DNA of 64,000 nt from Myrica gale (taxonomy: Eukaryota > Streptophyta > Magnoliopsida > Fagales > Myricaceae). Location of the stretch: the NCBI GenBank assembly GCA_963930655.1, contig OZ005606.1:20872001-20936000 (forward strand), given 5' to 3'. Below, piece after piece: positions 49,071-59,805 of this stretch. The notes below the pieces were generated by a model, which saw only the letters and a program-made list of their open reading frames with translations, had not been told where the DNA came from and made no database searches. A program made the translations under genes and the position numbers. Within the stretch, counting starts at the first letter, position 1. Every line of letters begins with the position of its first letter.

Positions 49071-51151
49071 CTTGACTCCTTACCGGACAGCTTATCTGCA
49101 CACAATCAAAGACACATATCCCTTCTCACTCTCAGAGGGAATAAAATCGTTGATGCTTAAGTCAGTCCCTCGTATATAATCTCTAAAATAATGGACTTTT
49201 TTGCTTGCTTATTTGATAAAAGGGATTAGATCTATTAGGCTTAACCGGTACGGGCCCATGAGGTTCGACGGGCTCAAATATGGTATCATCAAATAATATG
49301 ATTGCAAATAGGCAATTTCTAGGTAAAGTACTCCGGCCTCTCCAACTTTACCTACCAAAAATAATAATGAAACAGCCCGAAAAAGACTCCCACAGGCCAC
49401 AAGAAGCCGAACCACATAAAATATCTAATCATCCTTTCCCATTCTTTTTTGTTTTGTAGTAAGCCTTTCCACTCTACAAACAGTGGGCAATGCCTAGGAA
49501 TTCTCTTGGAAACTAATCGATGGACCTTTGCGTGATCTACCAGCCAAGCATTCCAAAACTTCACTGTTTTAAGTAGTTAGTCTTTTCGCTTAGAAAAAAA
49601 AAAGTAGTTAGTCTTTTCATTTTTTTTGAAGTCGGTAATTACGTCAATCTCAACTTGAATTTAACCTTGTTTTGCTATCAAGGGTAATTGAATTATTGAT
49701 GTGACGTCTATCCCAGACAGCCTGCTTTACCACGCAACACACGTTAGGTTGCTTGGAGTGAAGTAGAGGCCAAGGACAAGCCAGCCACCAAATCTCTACC
49801 AATTCGTACAACCCCATCCCAATAATGTGAGTATCGTGCCACTGGCCAATAGCCAACGCTAGAAGTGTGCGCGCGGGACCTCACAGTTTGGTGAAACCGA
49901 AGTTGATCTCCTCCACTGATAACTGACACAGCTGATCGGAATGAACTCTGACTTCGAGAATCAGATGGGGTTGGATGTTCTCTTTTGGTCTCACATGCAC
50001 GAGGGAACCCCATGTGCACTGTGCACCTCCGGACCAGAGATGAGAATGAACACGCTTTCCAATTGACCTTTCTGGGTCGCTAGTCTTTCGTGTGATTGGA
50101 TCTGAATTTGCAATTTGGTCATGAGATGATAACCTTAGATAACTATAATCTAATGAGTAGTGGCACTTAATCTGTTAAATAACTCATGGAACGTCACGAG
50201 TTTAACATGGGTTTCCTTTGTTTTGTCCACCTAATAAGCGTGAAGAGGCATGTCACAAAATTTCTTTGGCGTACATAGAAAGTTCTTTTAAGGTATAGTT
50301 CTAATTAATATCTATTAGATTGATATAAGATGCAGGAAAGAATATTATATATAGGACAGATGATCTTTTAAAAAAATATATATACTTATTACACTTATAT
50401 TATCTGGTTAATTGATAAATAATTTTTCCATATTTCAAATGAAAAGACATGAAAATTTTAGACGGTATAGACGAACCGAGGTCATCATGATATATAAACG
50501 TTAAGCTTGCCCAGTTGTTACGACGAGATGAGCTCTGGGACCCATAAGATGTTACCGACTGTCTGCCACGTATACCGATCGACAAAGACTCGCCATATAA
50601 GCACATCCAGCGACGTATATGGTGGGGGCGACGACTTGAATTGAAGGTTTCTTGATTGAGACGGTTGTGGACATGCGAGCTAGTGCCTAGAGCCCAGTGG
50701 ATGATCCATTATTCCAGCCATGGTTGTTTATCATGTGCATCCTTTAATTATGCTTAATTCCCACAAATTAATTTAATCTGGAATTATGCAATAAGCTTTT
50801 CTCTGCACCTAGAACCCCAATCTGATCACAGTTTTCGTGAGACCAATGGAGGAGCAAATTAGAACGAAGAACATAGAGGAGAAATTAGTACTAAGTTAAC
50901 TCACTGTAGAGTAGATAAAGTTGAAATTTATGAAAAGAAAGAAAAAGAAAGATGAACATTAATTCTAACATAATAGGCCACGGATCAGAATATTTCCATT
51001 GTTATTGATGGTTATTGAAGGATTTTAGATGAAGCATGCATGTACCAAGAGTGGTACTAATTATAAAACTGCGTACAAAATTCTCTGTGCTTAAAATATG
51101 TCTATAAAATTCTGTTCTTCCTTAATTGATCTGAATCTTACCACAATAAAG
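49071..51151. other. Intergenic DNA, no gene recognised
   Basis: I see no coding signal or element termini. The right end is the downstream side of the minus-strand proline-rich gene. Confidence 0.45.
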
Positions 51152-51532
51152 TCACCAAAAAGCCAGAAGACCCAACAAGCCACAGCTGACCAATACAGGC
51201 AGCCTCACCATCGAATTCCTTCCAGCACCACTGAAATTCTCGTCAATAGGATACAAGTTCCCCGGTGGACCCGTTATGTATAAGAATGACCCCGGAGGAG
51301 GTGGAGGAGGAGGCCAGTATTGGGTTGGTGGCTTCTTGTGAGTAGGCGGCTGTTGTGATGGTGGTGGCAGAGCTGGTGGCGGCGGACATGGTGATGGTGG
51401 TGGTGGCGGTGACGGTGGTGGTGGAGAGCTTGGCAAGCACGCCGAGCACTTCTCGTCAGCTGTCGCGGGGACTGCGAGAACGGCAATCACAAGGAACAAA
51501 TCTACAAGCAGCCGACGCATCTTGATTGGCAT
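51152..51532 (-). CDS. Small secreted proline-rich protein 2, probably GPI-anchored
   Basis: An intronless 126-aa protein of the same plan as the gene at 35621-36064. The signal peptide (RRLLVDLFLVIAVLAVPATA) is followed by a short Cys-bearing KCSACLPSS. Then comes a proline core with SPPPP-type extensin motifs and runs of 5-7 prolines, a PPGSFLYITGPPGNLYPID segment, and a hydrophobic tail (VRLPVLVSCGLLGLLAFW) after GAGRNS, as in GPI-anchor signals. SPPPP motifs are sites of Hyp-arabinosylation in extensins. An in-frame Met at residue 5 (MRRLL) is an alternative start. Wall or plasma-membrane surface location is inferred; the role is unknown. Confidence 0.8.
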   Translation of the reverse strand: MPIKMRRLLVDLFLVIAVLAVPATADEKCSACLPSSPPPPSPPPPPSPCPPPPALPPPSQQPPTHKKPPTQYWPPPPPPPGSFLYITGPPGNLYPIDENFSGAGRNSMVRLPVLVSCGLLGLLAFW

Positions 51533-54521
51533 ATCGAGGACCAGTTGCCGTGAATCGGATATCCAAGATGCTATCTTCTGTGGGCGCGCACCTTGATCGC
51601 TAGCTAGTTAGGATGACTTTTAAGATCCAATCGGTAGAAGGTGCAGATGAGGAGCAAAGGAGGGAGTGGGAGAGTGGTCGGTCTTCTTTCGTTATTAGGT
51701 GCATGGGAGATGTAAAAGACTGAAAGGGCCTGTTGGGTTGGGAGAGAATGGGTAAACGTGTTTACAGAAGACAAATGGGTGTGAGTGAGAGCTGTTCTCA
51801 AGGACTTTTCTCATAAGAGGCATCGCTTTTTATTCACGGGTATGGTATTGCATGTGGGTGGTACAAATGATAAGGGCCCACCATACACACTTTAAGCCCT
51901 TAATGCATGCAATTATTTGTACAATATGTGCATAAAATCTGTCTATATTCCATATATTAGGCCACTTTCTATGGTTCATGAAATATTTATTTGATATATA
52001 TATAGTTGCTGCCTTGCTGGTTTGATCAAAGAAGGCCTTCGACTATATAAAACCTGGGGTCAAATTAAGTAAAGTTGAATTGTGTTAAACGTCACTGCAT
52101 TAGGCTCTGAAAGATATATCAATATTAGCTAGATATGCCTGATGTCGAGCAGGCATTATTGAGGCAAGACCAGAGCTAATTATAAAGGAATCATATACCT
52201 TTTTAAGATAATATAAAGGTACGACTTCTCCATAAAAAAATTGGGCTTTGGAGATTCGACAGCCTATCATTGGTCGAGATTTTCATGTCTGCATTAGATG
52301 AAGCATTTTGTTACGCACACATGAATATCAACTCATATTTTCATTTGGATTTTTCATGTTGTGCGCATGATCCCTGCAACAGATTAATTGGTTAATGATT
52401 AAGGATCAGCAGCTGGTATTCCAAAATTTCTACTCGATTGACTTTGCTTCTTTTCTTTTCTTTTTTCTTTTTCCTTTTGGTAAACTCCCATATGCCCCTT
52501 TTGAAACTTTTATTGCCTTTACTTCTGTCCAAACAGTGCATTTAACATGGTATGCATGTCGGTATAGAAGAAATTATAGGCAGAGAAGTGCTGAGAAAGA
52601 GTTTGAATTAGCAGCCATAAACCAGTACACATTGACATCAAGTTGTCATTACCCGAACAAACCCTTATCATTTATATGCTGATTCGACCACATAAGATAG
52701 ACACGTTGGTGTCATAAGACAGCTCATGATCTGTCCCGTATTACGACCCCTGTCAAGGAGGAGAGGTCATTGTCCTTGTCTCTAGCTTGCACCTTCTTGC
52801 ATCATCAAGTCACGGACCTTGATGATTTTTCCTTAATCCCTCCAGCTACTTCATGTGAATAATTCTTCACCGGGGAGGTTTTTCTTACTCTTCTCTGCTT
52901 TGTCGGTTTATCCTCCCTCTGCAGAGTGGGGAGAAGTACTGTATCTAAACACCTTTCAGGATGATATCCTCTTCTTTTGTCCTCGTATGCTATAAAAAGC
53001 AACAACAACAAAAATGTAAAGCACACTTTGCAGTAACAAGTATTGAGTACCGACACTTTGAATCCCTATATTTCAATTTGGTGACATTTAACTCCTTAAT
53101 TTTCTATTTTCGGGGATTTGGATTTGCACCCTACTATTAAATTGAACAGAAGGTGCAAATCTTTAAAAACCGAAATATGAGGGCTCAATATTACGAAATT
53201 GAAAGATGTATTGTAAATTGTCAATACCCTATATTTTTTCCAAAAAAAAAAACGGTTGCTAATTTTGGAGGAGCAACGTCAAGAACTATTTTCCAGACTT
53301 TTTCTCATAGTGTTTAGATATTATATGGTGGAGGAACGATCTAGGAAGTATAATGGTTGGAATACATATACTAGAGACTCTGATTGGGGGGGACCAATGG
53401 AGTGCAATATGCACTTAACCCAGAAGAAATGCGGTATGGGAAAGGAGGGGACAAAAAGGTTAGGAATTTGGAATCTGGACACGTATATAAGAGATTGGTT
53501 AGAAAGAGCCACCGTCCAATTTCCATTTCCCTGAAGCATCTTCCACCCCTTTTCCTCGGCCTTCATCCCAAGTCAACTTTCCCAATGAGACAGCCCAAGT
53601 GAACTCCATCTATTACTTTCCGAACCTTCCTACCTTAAACTACAGTCCAAGTTGGTGTTCTACACCGATGACTTCCCAATGCAGTGCAACCAGAGCATGA
53701 AGAAGAGCCAGGTTGGACCATGTGCCGCTGTTGTGCCAGGCCCAATCAACACTTGTCTCAACGCGCGGCCTTTCGCTATAATTCTTTTGGACTTGAATTA
53801 ACTCTAGATATGAAGTTGGACCGCTTATATATATATATATAGATACTCTGGGTCAGGGCAAGACAAAATACACGAAAAGAAAAGCAGCAGATACCGTCCC
53901 AAAAGATGTAAAAAGCCTATTCATATTAGATAGAGAACCCGATGCTCGTGGTACCAGTCTCGCTCTATTTTTTCTTCTGTGCAAGTGGGAATCAACGTCA
54001 ATAGACAAGCACATTTGCCTAAGCTACATGTGGGTTCCTCCAGTACCTAAAAGAAATCTACTAATTACCCTTTTCAGTTCTGATTCCTCCTCGATAAGGA
54101 CATGGATGTCCAAGGCCCAATTGGAAGCCCAATCAAGAAACAGAACTAAAAAACAAAAGGAGGTCAAGACAAAAAGGAAAGGGAGAGAGAGAGCAGAGAA
54201 ATAGGCTCCAAACTCCATCACAAGATTTATATACAGCAATGCTCCATGAAGAAACTCGGCAAACAAAATGCTCCAAAATACAAAACGTGGGATTCTTTGT
54301 CGATCGGTCCCAATATATTATCAATCGATCAACCCTCTAGGCTCCAGAATTGTTTTGGGATTTCCACCACCGCCAAGTCTCCTTAAAAACTAACTTGAGC
54401 AGCATATTCGGTATATAGATCACAGAAGTACGAGTTCAAAATCGAACACTAGCCCACTTCGTATGTATCAAGTATTCGTTCTCTCTTTGATGGAGGAACT
54501 TTGAAAACTGCCTCCTTAATT
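51533..54521. other. Intergenic DNA, no gene recognised
   Basis: The first few hundred bases are the presumed promoter of the proline-rich gene. 53060-53215 has a diverged inverted repeat of the kind seen in old MITEs. Open frames at 52395-52682 and 53256-53602 have no protein-like character. Confidence 0.45.
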
Positions 54522-55895
54522 TCAACAACCGCTACTTCCAAACACGTGCCAACCTGATGTGTTCAAATGTGAGCCTCGAAGCGGCGTCTGATTTGGTTCC
54601 CAACGAGTTCTCTTTGTACAGCCAGAATCTTCGAGAATCGAGGATCCACGAAACCATGTGGGAGACTCGACTCCTTGGACCATCTCCATAAGCATGCTCT
54701 GTAGCTCCTCCAAGCTATATTGCTTATCCTGTGTCCACAACCAATGAATTTAGAAAATTAACTAGAAGCATACTAAGGCAAAGCCTAAAGGTTGGCCAAG
54801 GAAGCTCCCGTCATATATAAGTTTTTTAAATATAACATAAGCTTCAATAATCAATACCCAATTGATTTGAAACCTTCAAGACTTGGAGATCATGCCATGA
54901 GTATAATCTTTGCGAGGCATTCGGGCTGTAATTTATTCGTCCTAAGGAGCATATAATTGGGGCAGGAATTCTCTCAACAAAGATATCTATCTATAACAAC
55001 TTAACCAAAAATATTTCTTCGAAATGACGCTTTGCCTTCGAACTTATTGATCGTACTGATGGATTATTCATTCAAACATCCTAAATGTCAGGCTTGAATG
55101 GCAAACCAAGCAAACCCCAAAGCCCCATTTCCACTTTTTAGAGTTGATCGGGTCAGAGATGCAATTCTACAGAATTGTACCCAAAAGAGAGAATACTTGT
55201 ACCTCTCTCCTGGCCTGATCCATTAGAGACACCATTTCTTGCACAAAATCAGAAAAACCCTGAGACAGAGTTCCAAGTATTAGTATCTAAAGGAAAAGAC
55301 AGATTCATCGCAAGAAACAAAGGAAAGCTCATCTCCAAAGTACCCACCTCATCTTCGTCATCCTCAGGGTCGTACAACCCTGCATCGTACAGCGTCCTCT
55401 TCCGCTGGTCCGACAACACTGCTTCAACAAAATAAGAGGTCAATACAACTGGCAGCACGCTACCATAGAAGGTGCACAATCAGTTTACTGTAAATCTCTG
55501 ACTCCCTTTCGCACAAAACAGAAAAAAAAAATGGAGGGTTGATAACTAGGACTCTGGACTGTTGACGTCAATCTACCTGAATAGGCTTCTTGGATTTGCT
55601 GGAATCTTCGTTTAGCTTCACCTAGCAGAGAAGGGGTCTTAATCCATCTGTCCGGATGCCATTGCTGCACAAAAACGGCAAACAAACGCACGTATTAACT
55701 CGAGACACATTCAAGACTGCACTACCCAGAACAACACAAAATGCCACCCAAATAGAGAAAGAGGCATCAGGTAGTAGGACTTACCATAGCAAGCTTGCGA
55801 TAAGCACGCCTTATTTCATTAATAGAAGAGTCCGTACGAAGACCAAGAACTCTGTAATAAGACAGAGACTGCTTATCATGAGTCTCCATCTCCAT
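54522..55895 (-). CDS. DnaJ (J-domain) co-chaperone
   Basis: Small type III (class C) J-protein that stimulates Hsp70 ATPase activity, likely in cytosol or nucleus. Five exons on the minus strand join in frame: 55895-55785, 55664-55577, 55418-55348, 55259-55203, 54728-54522, all GT-AG, coding 177 aa. The J domain covers residues about 12-85: [20 protein letters not shown], the invariant HPD at 40-42, [13 protein letters not shown] and [18 protein letters not shown]. An acidic EDDEDE and a helix [18 protein letters not shown] follow, then [13 protein letters not shown], all matching the plan of Arabidopsis At1g56300/At1g71000-type proteins. There is no G/F-rich or zinc-finger region. The tail after residue 130 is poorly conserved. 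An intron inside the J domain separates AM from QWHPD. A heat-shock element lies upstream. Confidence 0.93.
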
Positions 55896-56016
55896 CACAA
55901 CTCCCACATACAGACCTCAGAACACCAGAAAACCCAAGACCCAGACGGCTAGAAGTGAATCCAACATAAAAAGTCCCTCTACGCTTTAACTCGATAAAAC
56001 TATCTCACCCTATATG

Positions 56017-56224
56017 GCTATATATATAGGATCAAACACTAATTCGTCTCAGTAGAAAACTCTACATAAGCCAGCCGTCGCGTACTCGTAGGATTGGAAT
56101 CTTGACGATAATGAATGAAAGTTAAAGTAGATTCTGGTCGTTTTATAGGCGGATGCGTATTGGGAGCTCTGGAAGCTTCAAAGAAGTAAAATATCTAAGG
56201 TGAGCTATTTGGAATGTTCCGGAA
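56017..56224 (-). promoter_or_regulatory. DnaJ gene promoter with heat-shock element
   Basis: A perfect three-unit heat-shock element, GAATGTTCCGGAA (nGAAnnTTCnnGAAn), sits at 56212-56224, about 320 bases before the start codon. A second imperfect GAAGCTTC site is at 56172-56179. A palindromic TATA sequence (CCTATATATATAG, 56018-56030) lies between them and the gene, implying a leader of about 100 bases. Together these predict heat induction. Confidence 0.6.
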
Positions 56225-56454
56225 CACCCTGGGGACTTTGTGGAGATAGATAGTTGAAGGGGGTCTTCAGATATTTTTCGTGGAGGGTTCTGGGCCCCCG
56301 CGAATGTATTAAGAACGTTAACATCGATTTAATTCCGTAAGACGGCAGCCTTCAATTCGATCGAGTGTGGTAGCTCTCAGGTTCAAATGTACACTCCAAA
56401 TAAAAACCCAAATCATTCGTCCACGGTTCAGACAAAACATAGAGGTGTACGGAA

Positions 56455-57310
56455 CGTATTAATTACGTCTTTTCATAAAATTTTGCGTAGATTTCGAACC
56501 CTTCATCAGTTCGTCCTTAAGTTTTCTCAATTATTATGGTTTTGTCAAAATAATCCTTCCATTAATGAATTGTCCAGTCAACTAACGGCCTATACATCAT
56601 CACCAATCAGCTGGTGACACGTGTATATTTTTTAAAAAAAAAAATGTCACGTCACTTTTTTGTCACATCAGGAAAAACAAAAATTAATTTTTTTTCCGTC
56701 CAACATAGAAAAAAAAAAGGGTCTCCCTGGAAGGGGTGACCGGAGCCACCAGCCTCCCTTTGCGGGGTGGCTACCGGCCACCCCTTAAGAAGGGGTGGTC
56801 GGTGGCTCAGCGAGCCACCCTTCTCGGCAAGGGGTGGCTGGGAGCTACCCCGCAAAGTGGGGAGTCCAGATCTGGGCTTCCCGTCGAGAGGGTTGGCTGG
56901 GAGCCACCCCGCAAAGTGTTGGGCTCCCAGCTGAGAGGGGTGGCTCGCTAAGCCACCGGCCTCCCCTAAAGAAGGGGTGGCCGAGAGCCACCCAGCAAAG
57001 AGAGGCTGGTGGCTCCGGTCACCCCTTCCAGGGAGACCCCTTTTTTTCTTTTTCTTTTTCTTTTTTAAGTTCAACAAATTTTCTGATGTGGCAAAAAAGT
57101 GACGTGACATTTTTTTAAAAAAAAAGTATATGTGCCACTGACTGATTGGTGATGACGTGTAGGCCGTTAGTTGACTGGACAATTCATTGACGGAAGAACT
57201 ATTTTGACAAAACCATGAAACCCAAAGACTACGTGTGATAAATGAGAAAACTCAAGGACAAAATTGATAAAGGGGTCAAAACCTAAGGACCAAAATGTTC
57301 ATTAACCTTA
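56455..57310. mobile_element. Large fold-back element, arms of about 350 bp
   Basis: Left and right halves are inverted copies meeting near 56870. Outer arms share AATGAATTGTCCAGTCAACT and GTCACGTCACTTTTTTG. Inner arms share TCTCCCTGGAAGGGGTGACC and GGAGCCACCAGCCTC. The centre is built of many alternating GGGGTGGC and GCCACCCC blocks. Transcribed, it would form one long hairpin. The 176-codon open frame on the minus strand and those on the plus strand follow from the repeat and are not genes. Ends are approximate and no target-site duplication was identified. Non-autonomous DNA element of fold-back or MULE-like type. Confidence 0.75.
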
Positions 57311-57684
57311 AAATTTTTAATTGTATTGTAAAAATTAGCGTAAGATTGAGTTTTATTGAATTTAAAAAAAAAAGTAATAAAAAAAGAAAGAAAAACATAT
57401 TTGAATAAATTTGTTTATATTTATTGAAATAAAAAAACGGATAATTTAATAGAAAGATAGAAATGATTTAGAAAATCTTATTTTATTTCCGTTCTGATCG
57501 ATTTCGTCCTATTTTATTTTTGGTAACAATGTACAGTCATGGGTTTGATTGCTACGAGAAGCAAAACCTGTGAAGCGCTACGAAGCTACAACCGACATTG
57601 AAGAGTGGCAAACAAACGGTGGAGATCGGTACACGTCATTTAATGAATACCCGCCCGATTCATTGAACAGAATCCCACCGGACC

Positions 57685-59659
57685 TAGGCCTGTAAGTCCG
57701 GCCCGGCTTCCGGCGGAAGTCCGGATCCGTTTCCAGCACCAGTTCCGGGAAGAGAAGCTCCGCCTTTTCCAGGAACCGGATCCGGAGGTTATTTTCAACC
57801 ACTAACGGAAGCGGAATTTTCCGCCGGTTCGGCGGAAAATCAGGTTCCGGTGTTTTTATTTTTTTCCCCCTTGACTTAAAACGACGTCATCCCGTTATAA
57901 TTAGGACGACGTCGTTTACTTTATTTTTTTCCCCTAATGATCCCCTCCTCCGAGTCCCCCCAGCTGCAGCCCTAATTTCCCCTCCCCCTCCCCCGAGTCC
58001 CCTCCAGCCGCAACCCTAAAATTGTCCCTTTCCCTTGCCAATGCTGCCACACTCTCGGCCTTCCTCAGTTCTAACTTCATCCCTCGGGACAATTGTGCTT
58101 TGAGGTGTTGGGAAGTTCTTTTCTTTGCATATATTTCTGCACTACTTATGCCCCACTGATTGTTTAGTATGTGGGATTGTTGGTCTCTTTATTCATTATT
58201 TTCATTATTTGTTCAAACAACCTATGTTTCTTCTCGTTGAAACATTAGTATGGTTGTGTTGTTTTTCCACAGTTTGGTTTGCCCCACCTTCTGGGTACTT
58301 TTTTTCCCGTTCGTTTATAGATATGCCCTTGTTCGTATGGGTAGATTCTATTTGTTATGTTTGTTACTTCTTTTCAGTTGGAATCCCAAATTCTGTTTTT
58401 GTTTTCTTAGTACTTAATAGGTAATATTAGGTATTGTCCACATGAATGCAGAAAGGGCATGTCCTACAAGGCGGTGGATCGAGTCGATTACATGGTGGAG
58501 GACCAGGAAATGGAAGATTTTGGCCCTGAATTTGATGAAGAAAACTATGATAGAGATGGTGGAGAGTTGGGTGTTGATGAGTATAGTATGGTGGTTCCCC
58601 TTCTAGCTCTTAACATTTAGAATTGCTTATGGCATATTGGTTTGTGTATTAGAGTTGAGTTTTGAATTCTTCTATCTTTGAATATTTGTAGCTGACCAAG
58701 CTCGAACAGTACAAGAATTATGAGAATGTCCCTTTATCTGGGGAATATGTGGACAAGGTTTGTGAACTTTCTGAATCTTCCCTGTTGTTTGCTTTAATAG
58801 TCTTTTATATTGAAGTCAAGCATATCTTAATTAGGATTTTCGTGCCATTTGTAGTATATGTCCCTCCGTTCCCTTAAATGGTTATATAGACAAACAAAAG
58901 GAACGAAGATATATGAGTTTTTGAATGTGCATATTGGTCTTTTGTTAGCTGCAGCCTGCTGTCATATTGGAGTTTCTTATTTTACCGATGCAAGTTTATG
59001 GCCTAGTTGACAAACACTTTTGCAATTGTCATGCAGCTAAGGAACCTGATTTGGGCTACTTCAAAACATGATGTCAACCTACTGTCCAACTCTTCAGTAA
59101 TGCATTGGTCATCATTAACTGGCAATTTGTCTGAGCCTCAATTTTTCAGGACATGTAGCACCTACTGAGGTATTATTTCAACTTTTGGACTTTCCCTGGC
59201 CTTTATAGTAGCTTTTGTTATGCTTGTGTTGGTTGCTCTATTGCATCCGTACCTATTATTCATGCAGACTTTCTTTTTCATCTTTGACTGGAGAATTCAT
59301 TGTGTTCATTGCATGTATTGTAATATTTTGTTATTTCAAATTTGATTTGGGATTTATTTAATACGAGATTTTGTGAATTGCATGTTTTTAGATTTATTTT
59401 TACACTTGTTTGTCAATTACATGTTTTAGGACTTTATTTGTGAATTGTGATGAATGAGTAAGATTTTTTTTTTGAAAAAAAATGCTTAAATGAGCCGAAA
59501 AATATGGACCAAAAAGTTGTCGGAATTCCGCTATCCATTTCCGCTAAGTCCGCTAAGAGTCGAAAGCGGAAGCGGACTCTATTTTGGCCATCCGCTAGTT
59601 AACGGACCGGATGTCAGAATGTCAAATTCCGCTTCCGACTAGTCCGCTATTCACCCCTA
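57685..59659 (+). mobile_element. Pack-type hAT-like element carrying WD40 gene exons
   Basis: A 1,975-bp element starts TAGGCCTGTAAGTCCGG and ends GGACTAGTCCGCTATTCACC + CCTA, giving imperfect inverted termini (TAGGCCTG / TAGGGGTG). It is flanked by ACCGGACC (57677-57684) and GCCGGACC (59660-59667), a 7/8 target-site duplication. GC-rich subterminal zones hold repeated CCGCTT/AAGCGG and CCGGATCC words. The motif ACGACGTCGTTTA lies at about 57904. The interior carries fragments of a host gene (next entry), in exon-intron form, so capture was from DNA. There is no transposase. The target falls in a short open stretch that reads on across the duplication. Confidence 0.75.
58452..59169 (+). pseudogene. 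Captured fragment of a plant WD40-repeat protein gene
   Basis: Three exon pieces with splice-like borders survive. 58452-58613 (ATG at 58459) encodes MSYKAVDRVDYMVEDQEMED and an acidic run ending DEYSM. 58692-58757 encodes LTKLEQYKNYENVPLSGEYV. 59037-59169 encodes LRNLIWATSKHDVNLLSNSS, VMHWSSLTGNLSE and, after a two-base loss, LNFSGHVAPTE. These match in order the N-terminal part of the plant WD40 family that includes Arabidopsis At5g56190 (resembling fungal C2A9.03-like proteins). The segment between the acidic region and EQYKNYEN is deleted. Introns remain between the pieces, so this is not a retrocopy. It cannot encode the full protein. Confidence 0.75.
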
Positions 59660-59805
59660 GCCGGACCCGTGGAAAATCTTGCCCACCCTTCTTAGAAACC
59701 AAAACAGCCGAGATTTTTGATTGATTTCTGCAGAAATAGTGGAGCAAGAAGATGTTCATAGTTCAAATCATTGGGTTGCCTCTCATCAGCCTTCATCGTT
59801 CAAGA

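Noticed and set aside
56652..57182. 176-codon open frame rich in Gly, Pro and Ser
   Set aside because: Entirely inside the fold-back element, with matching frames on the other strand and a poly-Lys run from A/T tracts.
57570..57690. Short open stretch that continues across the hAT target site into 59668-59720
   Set aside because: Only about 60 codons in total with no recognisable family; probably chance.
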